Source: Lysobacterales bacterium (GTDB lineage Bacteria > Pseudomonadota > Gammaproteobacteria > Xanthomonadales > SZUA-5). From it: 64,000 nucleotides of DNA. Numbering within the stretch: the stretch's first letter is position 1; every line of letters begins with the position of its first letter. The notes under the pieces were generated by a model that was given only the letters and a program-made list of their open reading frames with translations, ran no database searches and was not told the origin of the DNA. Made by a program: the position numbers and the translations under genes. Where the stretch lies: contig JALHMH010000002.1 in the NCBI GenBank assembly GCA_022844165.1, positions 124,001 to 188,000 on the forward strand. Direction: 5' to 3'. This document shows positions 25,544 to 34,632 of the stretch, in pieces.

Positions 25544-25562
25544 CCGGCGGCGCAGCCGGCGG
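25544..25562. repeat. REP-like palindrome, single copy, in a gene-free stretch
   Basis: CCGGCGGC, GCA, GCCGGCGG: an imperfect hairpin followed by GCGTTCGACTCGG, closely similar to the paired copies at 56123-56266. The region 25358-25734 (377 bp, upstream of kduI) otherwise shows only operator site C and no convincing gene. Confidence 0.5.
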
Positions 25563-25734
25563 GCGTTCGACTCGGCACACGCCTGCGGCGGGTCCGCGCC
25601 GGTCTTACGCCCTAAACGTAAGGGGCTGCAACAGCCCAAGCCGCTCCGACGAACACTTGACTCAGATGACAAGATCCCGCTCAATCTAAGGACTCTGGCG
25701 ACGCGCAGCCTCGCCGGGTCTGCCAGCCTGCGTA

Positions 25735-26691
25735 TCAGCCGGCATAACCGACCAACGCCAGCGTGAGCAGTTGTTTCATCTCTTCGCGCAAGGAAACCGG
25801 CGTGATCACTTCGGCATCCGGGCCATAGCGCAACACATCCATCAGCAGTTCGCGCGCATTTCCGAAAGGCACCTGGAGTTCGAATCGGCCATCCGGCAAG
25901 AACCGCGACTTCTGTTGTGCGTGCCAGCGTTCATCGGCCACCCAACGCGCTGCGTGAGCGGAAAAGCGGATGGTTGCCCAGGCGCGGGCGGGTCCGGAAA
26001 AGATGCCGTAACTTTGCGCAAAATGCGCATCGAGTTCGGCGTCAGGCCAGTCTTCCGCAATGGGCCCTAAGTTCGGTGCAGCGATGCGATCCAGCGCAAA
26101 GCTACGCAGTTGGCGACGATCGTGATCCAGCGCGTCGAGATACCAGTTGTCGCGGTAATGCGTCAGGCGTTGCGGTGAGGTATTGCGCATACTGCCGTCG
26201 CCTGTGGAGCGGGCGCGGTATTGAAAACTCAGGCGTTTGCGTTCCAGCACGGCACCGATCACTGTGCGAAACACCGTGTTGTCGAGTTTGCGGCTGCCCT
26301 GACGCAAGACTCGAACACGCGCCAGATGGTCGACACTGGTACCGACGATCGCGCGCAGGCGCGGTCCCAGATCGCCCAATGCGTCGGCCAGCGCGCCGTC
26401 CGACTGGGTGTTAAGCGCCTGGCGTGCGACCAGTAGCGCGTACACTTCTTCGGGCGACAGCCACACGCCCGGCAGCTCGAAATCGTGCGTCGGATCGGGC
26501 ACGTATTTGAAGCGATGGGTGTCGTTGTCGCTTTCGATCGGCGCGCCGAGCGCATCGCGCAAAAACGCAATGTCGCGGTAGACCGTGGCGCGCGACGCTT
26601 CGATGTCGTCCATCAACTTGTCGACGCTGACACCGGTTCTGTTGAGTTTCAACAGCCGGTGCAGGCGAACGATTCGCTCGTAGCGGTCCAT
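25735..26691 (-). CDS. WYL-domain transcriptional regulator (YafY/DeoR type)
   Basis: 318 residues. An N-terminal winged helix (MDRYERIVRLHRLLKLNRTG, then SVDKLMDDIEASRATVYRDI) is followed by a WYL ligand-binding domain (RLTHYRDNWYLDALDHDRRQ, RSFALDRI) and a C-terminal WCX extension (RYGPDAEVITPVSLREEM). Such proteins sense nucleotides, single-stranded DNA or small metabolites. It lies alone between the pectin locus and the GAF protein; its target is not evident. Confidence 0.88.
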   Translation of the reverse strand: MDRYERIVRLHRLLKLNRTGVSVDKLMDDIEASRATVYRDIAFLRDALGAPIESDNDTHRFKYVPDPTHDFELPGVWLSPEEVYALLVARQALNTQSDGALADALGDLGPRLRAIVGTSVDHLARVRVLRQGSRKLDNTVFRTVIGAVLERKRLSFQYRARSTGDGSMRNTSPQRLTHYRDNWYLDALDHDRRQLRSFALDRIAAPNLGPIAEDWPDAELDAHFAQSYGIFSGPARAWATIRFSAHAARWVADERWHAQQKSRFLPDGRFELQVPFGNARELLMDVLRYGPDAEVITPVSLREEMKQLLTLALVGYAG

Positions 26692-26777
26692 AGGTTATCC
26701 AGTGTTGTCGAAAAATGCCTGGCCGCGCCCTGTTGACACATGACTGTGCCGACCGACCCGACGATGATCTTGCGCAA

Positions 26778-28085
26778 TCATCCATCGCTGCGGACTTTGG
26801 GCCGGTCGCCTTGCTCGCCCAAAGACCGCCGCACCAGCGCTCGCGACTCGCGCTGCGCGGCGTGCGTGAGTTCACGCAAACGCTGGCAGCGCGCCATTGC
26901 TTTATCCACATCCGTACGCATGGCGACTTCCAGCGTGTCCGCCAGCATATGGATATTCGTCAGCAGTTGCGTCAAGGTCGTTTCCACATCCTTGGCGATA
27001 TCTTCGCGAACTTGCAACGTCGATCCGGACCTGGCCCTGGAGACGCGCTCAGCGGCCTCGAGTGCGAGCGCCAGCGAATGCGCAACAGCTTCGATCGTGG
27101 TGACATCGAGTGGCGAGAAACGTCGTGGTCCCTCCACGTTGATGACCGCGACCGGCATGCCGTCGACCAGCACCGGCACGGCAAGCTCCGCCTGCGGCGG
27201 ATCCACACCCGGTGGGTTAATGTAGCGCGAATCGCCAGCGACATCGTTCACGCACTGCGTGCGTCGTTCACTGGCTGCGGCCCCCATGATGCCGTGACCG
27301 ATCGGCACTTTGTCGACCTGGCGGATCAGGTGTTTGTAGTGACCGCCGCGAACCCGTATCGTCAGATGCGCCGGGTCGTCGCGATCGATCGTCGGGATGT
27401 CCACGGCCGGGTACCCGAGTAGCGTATGGATTGCATCGGCGGTGCGCTGCAGAAGCACTTGCTGATCGGCGTCGCTGCCGACGAGCTGTGCAGCTTGAGC
27501 GATCAGTTCGAACCGTGCGCTGCGATGCCGATCTCGGGCGCGGTTCTCGGCGGAATCGAGGTGTTGCCCAAGCGAGCTTGCAGCCATCCGCAACAACAGG
27601 ATTTCAGTTTCCGGAGACGTGAGCGCCGGCAGCCAGAACAGCGCAACCCCAAGTGTGCGACCATTCCACACCAACGGCAGTCCGACCGACAGTGTGTCGC
27701 GCAACGCCACAGGCGTTGTGGGATCGACCTCGACCGCGGCGCCCAAAACAAGATCGCGATCGCGAAGCGCTTGCGCAGCGATGCCCTGGTGCGGCCAAAC
27801 GGCGCCCTGTTCCGTCGCAACCGGCCCCATGAAGGCGCCTACGTGCAACTCACGAGCGCCAAGCAACACCAGCGCAGCGCGCGAACGGCTCGCCTCGGAA
27901 AGCCCATACACCCAGTGTTTGAGCTGAGCTTCGATGCCCTCTGCCGCGAACGCCGACTCCGCAAGTCGCTGCAGCCGATCGCAAAGCGCCAACTGTCGCG
28001 CCAGTCCCGAAGCCTGCAACAAGGGGTAGCCCGGGATGATCCGCGAGCGAACCTTGTTGAGCGAACGATCGGATGGCCCCGTCAT
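26778..28085 (-). CDS. Tandem-GAF protein without output domain
   Basis: 435 residues. Residues ~60-190 look like a diverged GAF domain (LRDTLSVGLPLVWNGRTLGV). Residues ~205-350 are a canonical GAF (IGHGIMGAAASERRTQCVND, then AELAVPVLVDGMPVAVINVE). The last ~85 residues are helical (DVETTLTQLLTNIHMLADTL) and may dimerise or resemble a HisKA-like four-helix bundle, but there is no phospho-His motif, kinase, GGDEF or DNA-binding domain. Cytoplasmic sensor of unknown partner. It lies 131 bp downstream of the QseC-like kinase, same strand. Confidence 0.75.
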   Translation of the reverse strand: MTGPSDRSLNKVRSRIIPGYPLLQASGLARQLALCDRLQRLAESAFAAEGIEAQLKHWVYGLSEASRSRAALVLLGARELHVGAFMGPVATEQGAVWPHQGIAAQALRDRDLVLGAAVEVDPTTPVALRDTLSVGLPLVWNGRTLGVALFWLPALTSPETEILLLRMAASSLGQHLDSAENRARDRHRSARFELIAQAAQLVGSDADQQVLLQRTADAIHTLLGYPAVDIPTIDRDDPAHLTIRVRGGHYKHLIRQVDKVPIGHGIMGAAASERRTQCVNDVAGDSRYINPPGVDPPQAELAVPVLVDGMPVAVINVEGPRRFSPLDVTTIEAVAHSLALALEAAERVSRARSGSTLQVREDIAKDVETTLTQLLTNIHMLADTLEVAMRTDVDKAMARCQRLRELTHAAQRESRALVRRSLGEQGDRPKVRSDG

Positions 28086-28216
28086 AGCGCACCGAATGAT
28101 GGTTTCGTGAAGACAATGATACGGCGCATGCGGGTTTGCATGCAGCCGCGCACAGATCCGAAGACGATTGGGTCTGGCGAGGCGTCGCCTCGTTGCCGTC
28201 TCGCCTTGGGCCTTCT

Positions 28217-29560
28217 TCAGAACGTCACCGAGACCTTCAAGCCACCCTGCAGACCGTTCTGCAGCACCATCTGTGCACCATGCGCATCTGCGATGCGTTT
28301 GGCGATGGATAGTCCCAAGCCTGTTCCTGGTGTTGCCTCGTTTTCGCGGTGATATCGATCCAGGACCCGGTGCAGAGCCGCACTTTCCAGGCCTGCGCCG
28401 CCGTCCAGGACCGAAAGCGTCGCAACAGGCGCAGGCACGACGTCGACGGTGACTTCACCGCCGCCGTGACGCAGCGCGTTGTCGACCAGATTGCGGATGA
28501 GCGCACCCAGAAGCACCGGATGCCCGCGGACCAGGGTTCGCTGAGCGCGCAGGGTGAATTCGCGTCCTTCACGCAGCGCTGCCGGCGCAAGTTCGGCAAT
28601 CACGTCTTGCGCAAGCTGGGCCAGATCGACAACGCTGGGTTCCTCCAGTCGCTCCATCCGGGTCAGGTCCAACAGCTGTTCGATCAATCGTTCGCATCGA
28701 TCGAAGCCCCGCAGCAAGCGCTCATAGTCGCCGAGCATGTCGGCGCCGTCGACGTACCGCTGCAGATTCTGGGCGTGGATTTTGAGTGCACTGATCGGGG
28801 TACGCAGTTCGTGAGCGGCATCGGCGGCGAAACGACGCTCGCGCTCGATCAGCGTATCGACGCGTTGCAATAGCCGGTTCATCGCCTGCACCAGGCCGAC
28901 CACCTCCTGAGGCACCTGATCGGAGGGAAACGGATCAAGCCGATCGGCGGGCCGCGTTTCGATGTTGGCCGCCAGCGTTCGCAGGCTACGCGCGCTGCGA
29001 TTGACGATCAGAACGATCAAACAGGTGAGCAAAGGCAGTGACAGCAGCAGTGGCATCAGTGCACTGGCCGCGGTTTCGGCGGCCAGCTCCCGACGAATAT
29101 CGGCGCGTTCGGCCGCGACGAAGTAACGTCCGTCTTCGATCAAAGTAAAGACACGCCAGACTTCCGTACCCACGCCGACGTCTGCGAAGCCGGCGGCCAA
29201 CGGCGCCAAAGGGTGTTCAGGCGCATTTCCCGTGCGCAGCAGCATCGTGCCATCGGCTGCGATCGCCTGGAAGGCAACTTTGCTCTCGTAAACATGACCC
29301 TGCGAGGTCGCCAGATCGGTATCGCGACCCGGCAAGTTCACCATCAGCCCGTTGACGGCAAGATTCGGCGGCACATCGCCTTCGTCGAGGTGGCTCTCGA
29401 CCAAAGCGGCAAGGATGCGGACGGACTGCGCAAGTTTGGCATCGAATAGTTCGTTGGCCTCGATCAAGCTGTTGCGATAACTCGCAAGACTGGTCGCCAA
29501 CTCGGCCGCGAAAACGGCCGGCAGCAAGCTCCACAGCAACATTTGGCGCAGCGACCTCAT
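28217..29560 (-). CDS. Sensor histidine kinase, QseC/PmrB type
   Basis: 447 residues: TM1 (~5-27), a periplasmic sensor of about 135 residues, TM2 (~168-187), HAMP, HisKA with phospho-His250 (AADAAHELRTPISALK), and a HATPase with NLVDNALRHGGG and GTGLGLSIAKRIADAHG. It pairs with the OmpR-type regulator whose gene ends 139 bp upstream. The pair sits at the end of the thermostable-hemolysin-family cluster, so it may sense that product. QseC-like N-terminal layout is a resemblance only. Confidence 0.9.
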   Translation of the reverse strand: MRSLRQMLLWSLLPAVFAAELATSLASYRNSLIEANELFDAKLAQSVRILAALVESHLDEGDVPPNLAVNGLMVNLPGRDTDLATSQGHVYESKVAFQAIAADGTMLLRTGNAPEHPLAPLAAGFADVGVGTEVWRVFTLIEDGRYFVAAERADIRRELAAETAASALMPLLLSLPLLTCLIVLIVNRSARSLRTLAANIETRPADRLDPFPSDQVPQEVVGLVQAMNRLLQRVDTLIERERRFAADAAHELRTPISALKIHAQNLQRYVDGADMLGDYERLLRGFDRCERLIEQLLDLTRMERLEEPSVVDLAQLAQDVIAELAPAALREGREFTLRAQRTLVRGHPVLLGALIRNLVDNALRHGGGEVTVDVVPAPVATLSVLDGGAGLESAALHRVLDRYHRENEATPGTGLGLSIAKRIADAHGAQMVLQNGLQGGLKVSVTF

Positions 29561-29699
29561 GATCCGATCGGTTGTCGTGAAATTGTGTCGATTCGGATGT
29601 TGCTCGCACGCCGATGTTCGGGGCGGGTTGGGGTGTGGTCAGGAACGGGGATTTCCGCAACGATCATGGCAGCACAACTGTCATTCTTGCGGATGGTTT

Positions 29700-30368
29700 T
29701 CAGCATGATGGTTGAGCGGGCACCATGTATCCCACGCCGCGCACGGTGCGAATCAGTTCTGGCCAGAGTTTCTTGCGTAACGCATGGATGTGAACCTCGA
29801 GCACGTTGCTATCGACCTCTTCATTCCAGCCGTAGACGTGCTGAGTCGCAGCGCTGCGAGTCGCCACCCGCCCGGCTTGATCGATCAAGAACGACAACAG
29901 CGTGAATTCTCGACGCGTCAGGTCTACCGGCTGCCCACGCAGCTGCAACTCCCTTGAGGCCGGCAGCAGACGCAATTCGCCATACTCGACGACCTGCTGC
30001 ACATGGCCGCATGCGCGTCGGTGCAGCGCCCGAAGCCGCGCCAGGAGTTCTTCGCGATCGAAGGGTTTTACAAGGTAGTCGTCGGCGCCAAGGTCCAGTG
30101 CCTTGACGCGTTCTTTGGCGCCATCGCGCGCCGTCAGAATCATCACCGGTGATGCGATCCTGGCGGCACGCATCTGCGTCAGAACATCCAGGCCATCGCG
30201 CTGCGGCAAACCCAGGTCGAGTAACACGACATCGAACGCCTCGCCACGGACCGCACGCCACGCGGACTGACCGTCGCGCACCCAGTCGACAACATGGTCC
30301 GCACGCCGCAGCGCGGTGCACAGGCCCTCGCCCAGCAAGACATCATCTTCGACGACCAGAATGCGCAT
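29700..30368 (-). CDS. OmpR/PmrA/QseB-type response regulator
   Basis: 222 residues from the ATG at 30366-30368, the conventional MRILVVEDD start; an in-frame ATG at 30389 adds seven residues, and neither has a strong SD. Receiver: Asp8-Asp9, phospho-Asp51 (VVLLDLGLPQRDG), Lys in YLVKPF. C-terminal winged helix: LTRREFTLLSFLIDQAGRVA, HIHALRKKLWPELIRTVRG and GYMVP. Regulators of this subgroup bind CTTAAG direct repeats, and such a box lies upstream of the biosynthetic genes at 34647. It follows the TPR gene by 105 bp. Confidence 0.92.
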   Translation of the reverse strand: MRILVVEDDVLLGEGLCTALRRADHVVDWVRDGQSAWRAVRGEAFDVVLLDLGLPQRDGLDVLTQMRAARIASPVMILTARDGAKERVKALDLGADDYLVKPFDREELLARLRALHRRACGHVQQVVEYGELRLLPASRELQLRGQPVDLTRREFTLLSFLIDQAGRVATRSAATQHVYGWNEEVDSNVLEVHIHALRKKLWPELIRTVRGVGYMVPAQPSC

Positions 30369-30473
30369 ATTCACGGCGACAACGGGCATTGTGTGCCCGT
30401 CTCGCTCCTGCTTTCCATGACGGTTGGTGGGTCATTCTCGCCGATCTGACGTTGCCAGGCGGCAGGAATTTTT

Positions 30474-31106
30474 TTAACTCAGTTCGGCCCGTGCGACCTC
30501 CAGTTTGGCCTGGATTTCTTTTTGTCGCCCGGCGTCGGCGGACGCTCGTTGTTCGCGCGGTTGCGCTTCTGCCGCATGCTCCAGCACTTTCACAGCCTCG
30601 CGATAGCGGCCCTGTTCGATCAGGAAGTCGCCCCAGAAGTAATTGGCGTCGATACCATCTGGCGCGATCGCGAGGCCCTTTTGTAACAGCTCGGCAGCTT
30701 TCTCGTCGTCGCCGAACCCAAGCGGCCATCCGGGGACCTGATAGTACAAGCTGCCCAGGCTGGTGTAGGCCGATCCGTCCAGAGCGCGCTCATCGATCCG
30801 CAACGCGGCTTCGAAGTCGGCTTTCGCCTTTTTGCACAAACCCAGGGCACCCAGGCCGCCTTTGGCACCCGCCCACGTCGAATAGACGATGCCCTCCCAG
30901 ATCAAAGGTTCGGCGCGATCTGGATAACGCTCGCGCAATTGTGCAGCCAGAGTTTGCAGCTTCTCGAACGCTTTTGCCCGTTGCGTGGCAGGCATCTGGT
31001 ACTGGATCGTGGCCCACTGAGATTGCACTGTGAGCAGTTCGTCGGAGAGTTCGGCGTGCGCCTGGACGGCAAAGATCAAACCAAAGGCCAGACTGAGAAT
31101 TTTCAT
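30474..31106 (-). CDS. Exported TPR protein of the biosynthetic cluster
   Basis: 210 residues with signal peptide MKILSLAFGLIFAVQAHA. The rest is helical, with TPR-like repeats (AKADFEAALRIDERALDGSA; DDEKAAELLQKGLAIAPDGI; GDFLIEQGRYREAVKVLEHA). Probably periplasmic scaffold. Its start overlaps the SDR stop (ATGA), so it belongs to the same operon as the ligase, diiron protein and SDR. The role in the pathway is unknown. Confidence 0.8.
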   Translation of the reverse strand: MKILSLAFGLIFAVQAHAELSDELLTVQSQWATIQYQMPATQRAKAFEKLQTLAAQLRERYPDRAEPLIWEGIVYSTWAGAKGGLGALGLCKKAKADFEAALRIDERALDGSAYTSLGSLYYQVPGWPLGFGDDEKAAELLQKGLAIAPDGIDANYFWGDFLIEQGRYREAVKVLEHAAEAQPREQRASADAGRQKEIQAKLEVARAELS

Positions 31107-31906
31107 GGTGCGACTCCTGAAGAAATCGTGGCGAACTTCATAATGGTTTCGTGTTTACCGGCGAGTGCCCGATCAACGATGCTCGGGAGCACCGCATTGA
31201 CGCGAACGAGAATTCTCTCGGGCAAGCCGATCTGGAGACGGCGCGCATTTCGTCTGAGCGCTTCGATGACCGCGGCCGCGACGGTTTCCGGGGCGTCCTC
31301 GGTAACCCGCAGGGCCGCGTTCATCGCACGTGCTGCACCGTTGTTCATGGATGTTCGAGTGGCTCGCGGTGCAACGTGAAGTACGCGCGGCCCATGTCGA
31401 CCGAGCTCGCGAGACAGCGCCTCTGCGAAGGCGTACAAACCGGCTTTGGTTGCGCCGTAAGCCGCAAAGCCGGGATGGCCGATACGGCCCAGGGTTGATC
31501 CGATCAGGACCAAAGCGCTGTCCGCCTGGTCTTGCAGGCCTGGCAGCAATGCGCGGGTAAGCAACACCGGCGAAAGCAGGTCCGTTGCAATAAGCCGCTC
31601 GATATCCTCCGCGCGCATATCGACGAAGCGGCCGAAGTGCCCGCTCGCCGCATTCAACACGACGGCGTTCGGTCGGTGCGTCGAGGCGAATCTTAGCAAT
31701 TCGTCGCGTCCGGCAGATGTCGCCAGATCCGCCAGAACAGCCGGCGTACCAGCGGGCAAGCGGTGCAAACTCGCTTGCAGACGCAATTCATCGCGACCAT
31801 GCACCAGTACTTTGGCCCCTGCGACAACGAAAGCCTGCGCCAAGGCGCTGCCTATGCCGCCGCTCGCGCCGGTAATCAGGATGGTTTTGTCCTTGAGATT
31901 CATCAT
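31103..31906 (-). CDS. Short-chain dehydrogenase/reductase
   Basis: 267 residues. Cofactor loop LITGASGGIGSALA; catalytic Ser in VLIGSTLGRIG; Tyr-x-x-x-Lys in AAYGATKAGLYAFAEAL. Classical SDR, cytoplasmic, NAD(P)-dependent. Two tandem ATGs (31906, 31903) overlap the stop of the diiron-protein gene; the second has the better SD spacing. In the cluster it would reduce or oxidise an acyl-derived carbonyl or alcohol; that is inferred. Confidence 0.9.
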   Translation of the reverse strand: MMNLKDKTILITGASGGIGSALAQAFVVAGAKVLVHGRDELRLQASLHRLPAGTPAVLADLATSAGRDELLRFASTHRPNAVVLNAASGHFGRFVDMRAEDIERLIATDLLSPVLLTRALLPGLQDQADSALVLIGSTLGRIGHPGFAAYGATKAGLYAFAEALSRELGRHGPRVLHVAPRATRTSMNNGAARAMNAALRVTEDAPETVAAAVIEALRRNARRLQIGLPERILVRVNAVLPSIVDRALAGKHETIMKFATISSGVAP

Positions 31907-32580
31907 GCGGCCCTGGCAAGGGACAGGGCCGTGGCCGGGCGGAGCGCGCGGAAGATCGCGGCATACAGCCGATAGAACATTCGCGCCGCGTGGATCACCG
32001 CCTGTCGATCGGCGGGATCTTCCAGGCGATCCATAAGGCCGGCGAAGAACCCCACGTGCTGTTGATCGAGTTGACCGTGCGAGCCCAGATAGCGGAAGGC
32101 GCTCTGAGGTAACCCCAGGCCACGCTGCAGGCTCTGAGCTGCCTGCGTGGCCAGAGTCACGCTGGTACCCTCGAGGACCAGCACCATGCCAAAAAAGCTC
32201 ACTGGATTGCCACGTGCGATGCCATCGTAGGCGTAGGCCACCATAAGTTCGGTTTCCGGGAGCGGCGTACCAGTGGCCACTTTGTCGGCATCGCCACCTG
32301 CGGTTCGGATATCGTCCAGGATCCAGCGTTCATGGCCCAGTTCCTCTTCGATGTACTCAGCCACTGCGTCGCGCAACCAATCCAGGCGTGGCGGCAGCCT
32401 TGCGCCGCAGGCCATCAAGAGCGGCACTGTGTGCGAGACGTGATGGTAAGCCTGGGTCAGGAAATCGCGATACTCCTCCGAAGTCACGTGGCCGACGGTG
32501 GCATCGTGCAATATCGGCAGGCTCAATAACGCGTTGCGGTCGCTGGCAGTTGCGGCCAGCAGGGTTTCGTAAAAGCTCAT
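31903..32580 (-). CDS. Haem-oxygenase-like diiron protein (TenA/UndA-like iron-containing redox enzyme)
   Basis: 225 residues, all-helical. Candidate metal ligands: YIEEELGHERW (Glu and His about residues 77-85), a Glu in VLVLEGTSVTLA and the C-terminal DQQHVGFF (Asp and His). This layout fits the haem-oxygenase-like diiron oxidase group that includes UndA, which oxidises fatty acids. It is overlapped by 4 nt with the AMP ligase upstream and with the SDR downstream. In this setting it probably oxidises an acyl or amino-acyl intermediate; the substrate is unknown. Confidence 0.75.
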   Translation of the reverse strand: MSFYETLLAATASDRNALLSLPILHDATVGHVTSEEYRDFLTQAYHHVSHTVPLLMACGARLPPRLDWLRDAVAEYIEEELGHERWILDDIRTAGGDADKVATGTPLPETELMVAYAYDGIARGNPVSFFGMVLVLEGTSVTLATQAAQSLQRGLGLPQSAFRYLGSHGQLDQQHVGFFAGLMDRLEDPADRQAVIHAARMFYRLYAAIFRALRPATALSLARAA

Positions 32581-34034
32581 GTCGTCTCCACAGGTTGTTG
32601 TTCGGAGACCGGACCGGCGAGCGCATCAATGCGCTGCCGGTATCGGCCCAAGATCAAGCCACGGCGCAGCCGGCCATTTGCCGTCGATTCGCCATTCGCT
32701 AAACTGAAAGACTCGTCGGCCATCAACCAGAGGTGTGCGCGAGCGTAGTCCGGCAGGCCGGCATTGACGCTGGACACGGCGCGCTCGATCGCCGTCGGAC
32801 TTGCGCCTGAACGCGGCACGATGACTGCGACGTTCGCACTGCGCGCCTCGCCATCGACGAAGGCTTGCTCAATGGCTGGATGAGCCGCGAGTTCGCTTTC
32901 GATCCACTCGGGCGAAACGTTGCGCCCAAACGCTGTGATAAAGCGGTTGCCGCGGCGTCCAGTCAGATGAAGAAATCCATCCGCATCGATCCAGCCCAGA
33001 TCACCGGTGGCGTACCTTGTGCCCGGCACTGCGCTACTGCCAACGTACCCCAGGAAGTGCGGTCCGATCGCAACGATCTCGCCGTCCTCCACGTTCAACT
33101 GGATATGCTGTAACGCGCGACCGACGCTGCCTGTTCGCCTGGCTTCGGGAACGTTCAAGCTCAGGACGGATGCGCACTCGCTCAGCCCATAACCCTCGAA
33201 CAGCGGAATTCCGTGCGCCTGCGCGCGCGCCAGCAGCGGCATGCCGACCCGTGCACCGCCGATGGCACAAAAGCGCAGTGAGGACGGCAAACGCGCGCCA
33301 GCGTCGAGCGCATCGAGCCAGACTCGCAGCATCTGAGGCACCAGGATCAGACTCTCCGGGGCATGACGGTCGATGCAGTTGGCCAGCATCACGCCGTCGA
33401 TCGCAGCGCCGCCGCGCAAGCCCACTTCTTCCAGAGGCGGCAGCAGGACCTCGGCGCCCGCCATGAGTCCGGCGGCGATGCCAGCGACTGATTCCAACAA
33501 TACGCTTTGCGGCAAAAGCGCCAGATGCCGAACCGGCCGCTGTTCGCCGAGTGCAGCGATGATGCTCTGAGCCACGAGATCAAGATGGTTGCCGGATAGA
33601 CAAACGCCTTTCGGTGAGCCCGTGCTGCCCGAGGTGTAGGTGATCGCGGCCGTCGACAAAGGCAATATGCGCGGGCGATGCGCAATGCGGCGCAAACGCA
33701 ATCCAAGGCTCAGTTCAATCTCGCCTTCCAGGCCGATCAGCGCATCGATCCCAGCGTCGGCCAATGCATGTCCGCGTTGTGAAGCGCTAAAAAAGCCCGG
33801 TAATTGCAGGAAGACAACACTGGCTCGGCGACACGCAAGCTCCAACACCGTGCCGGCGACGCCGTTGTCCAGCGTTGCTGCTGCGCGGCGTACGGCGTGG
33901 CGCAAAAGGGCATCGGCCAGCGTGTCTGCCGCCGCCAGTATCTGCCCGGCGTTGAGACTGTGTGTCCCGTCGGACAACCGTGCGCGGGTCTGGTCGCTTC
34001 TGGCGTTCGCCAGGGCGTCGAGAACCAGGCTCAT
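32577..34034 (-). CDS. AMP-forming acyl/aryl ligase (ANL superfamily)
   Basis: 485 residues from the ATG at 34032-34034, which overlaps the upstream stop; a longer frame to 34217 runs inside the neighbouring gene. P-loop ITYTSGSTGSPKGVCLS, A5 motif FEGYGLSECASV, A7/A8 RYATGDLGWIDADGF and GRRGNRFITAFG. The A10 region reads STANGRLRRG, with Arg where ANL enzymes normally carry the catalytic Lys (xGKxxR). It should activate a carboxylic acid with ATP, likely a fatty acid, for the cluster's product. No carrier domain is attached. Confidence 0.85.
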   Translation of the reverse strand: MSLVLDALANARSDQTRARLSDGTHSLNAGQILAAADTLADALLRHAVRRAAATLDNGVAGTVLELACRRASVVFLQLPGFFSASQRGHALADAGIDALIGLEGEIELSLGLRLRRIAHRPRILPLSTAAITYTSGSTGSPKGVCLSGNHLDLVAQSIIAALGEQRPVRHLALLPQSVLLESVAGIAAGLMAGAEVLLPPLEEVGLRGGAAIDGVMLANCIDRHAPESLILVPQMLRVWLDALDAGARLPSSLRFCAIGGARVGMPLLARAQAHGIPLFEGYGLSECASVLSLNVPEARRTGSVGRALQHIQLNVEDGEIVAIGPHFLGYVGSSAVPGTRYATGDLGWIDADGFLHLTGRRGNRFITAFGRNVSPEWIESELAAHPAIEQAFVDGEARSANVAVIVPRSGASPTAIERAVSSVNAGLPDYARAHLWLMADESFSLANGESTANGRLRRGLILGRYRQRIDALAGPVSEQQPVETT

Positions 34035-34600
34035 ATCCGGGTCCCTTTCGACCACGCCAAAGGGCCACCCATCACCCAGGGATCGTCGTCGTAATAACAT
34101 CCCCAGGAACCCGGCTCGGCGATGCATTGGGCGCGCGCGACAGCGAGCGGCAATGGCTGGAGACCGAGTCGCACCAGGAGCTCTCGCAAGGACTTTGTCG
34201 CGGTGAACGCCAGCCAATCGAGATTTCGATCCGCCAGGTGCTTCAGCAATGACGGGATCAGCCGGCGGCCGCAGCCGCGGCTGATGCCGCTGAAATGACC
34301 TATTTCGACGATGTGCCGGCGTTCGACCCCTAAGCCGAAGCGACTGCTGAGCAGATCTTCGATCGGTTCGCTCAAATACTGTTCGAGAAACAACGGTGCG
34401 CTGGCCGCTTCGCGGAATCCGAGGCAGGAGACAATCGCGCCAGTGGCGCTGGTGCCGACCATCAGGTTCGGCATGAGTTCGCGAATGTCGGCAGAAAATG
34501 CGGCTGCGAAACGTTCGCGGACGAACGACTCTGCGCTGCCGCGCATCGGGTCGTTCTCACCGATCAGTCGCACTTGAGGTACTTGCAGGCTGCCGTCCAT
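34031..34600 (-). CDS. 'Thermostable hemolysin' family protein (GNAT-like putative acyltransferase)
   Basis: 189 residues with the family pattern: SFVRERFAAAFSADIRELMP, then CLGFREAASAPLFLEQYLSE, RRHIVEIGHFSGISRGCGRR, WLAFTATKSLRELLVRLGL and a C-terminal SWGCYYDDDPWVMGG. No signal peptide or membrane-pore segment is seen, which fits poorly with a hemolysin. The family is generally placed near acyltransferases with the GNAT/LuxI-like fold, so acyl transfer is a reasonable guess. It is the first gene of the cluster and overlaps the ligase by 4 nt. The SD is weak (GGTGGACG). Confidence 0.8.
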   Translation of the reverse strand: MDGSLQVPQVRLIGENDPMRGSAESFVRERFAAAFSADIRELMPNLMVGTSATGAIVSCLGFREAASAPLFLEQYLSEPIEDLLSSRFGLGVERRHIVEIGHFSGISRGCGRRLIPSLLKHLADRNLDWLAFTATKSLRELLVRLGLQPLPLAVARAQCIAEPGSWGCYYDDDPWVMGGPLAWSKGTRI

Positions 34601-34632
34601 CGTCCACCGTATCGTGAAAGCACGATGGAGAA

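Noticed and set aside
26618..26640. ACCGGT-containing match (GACACCGGTTCTG) inside the WYL gene as another LacI operator
   Set aside because: It lies within coding sequence, and only the left half matches; likely chance.
28217..34600. Reading the 34031 gene as a true hemolysin toxin
   Set aside because: No signal peptide, no hydrophobic or pore-forming segment, and a biosynthetic neighbourhood; the family name is historical.
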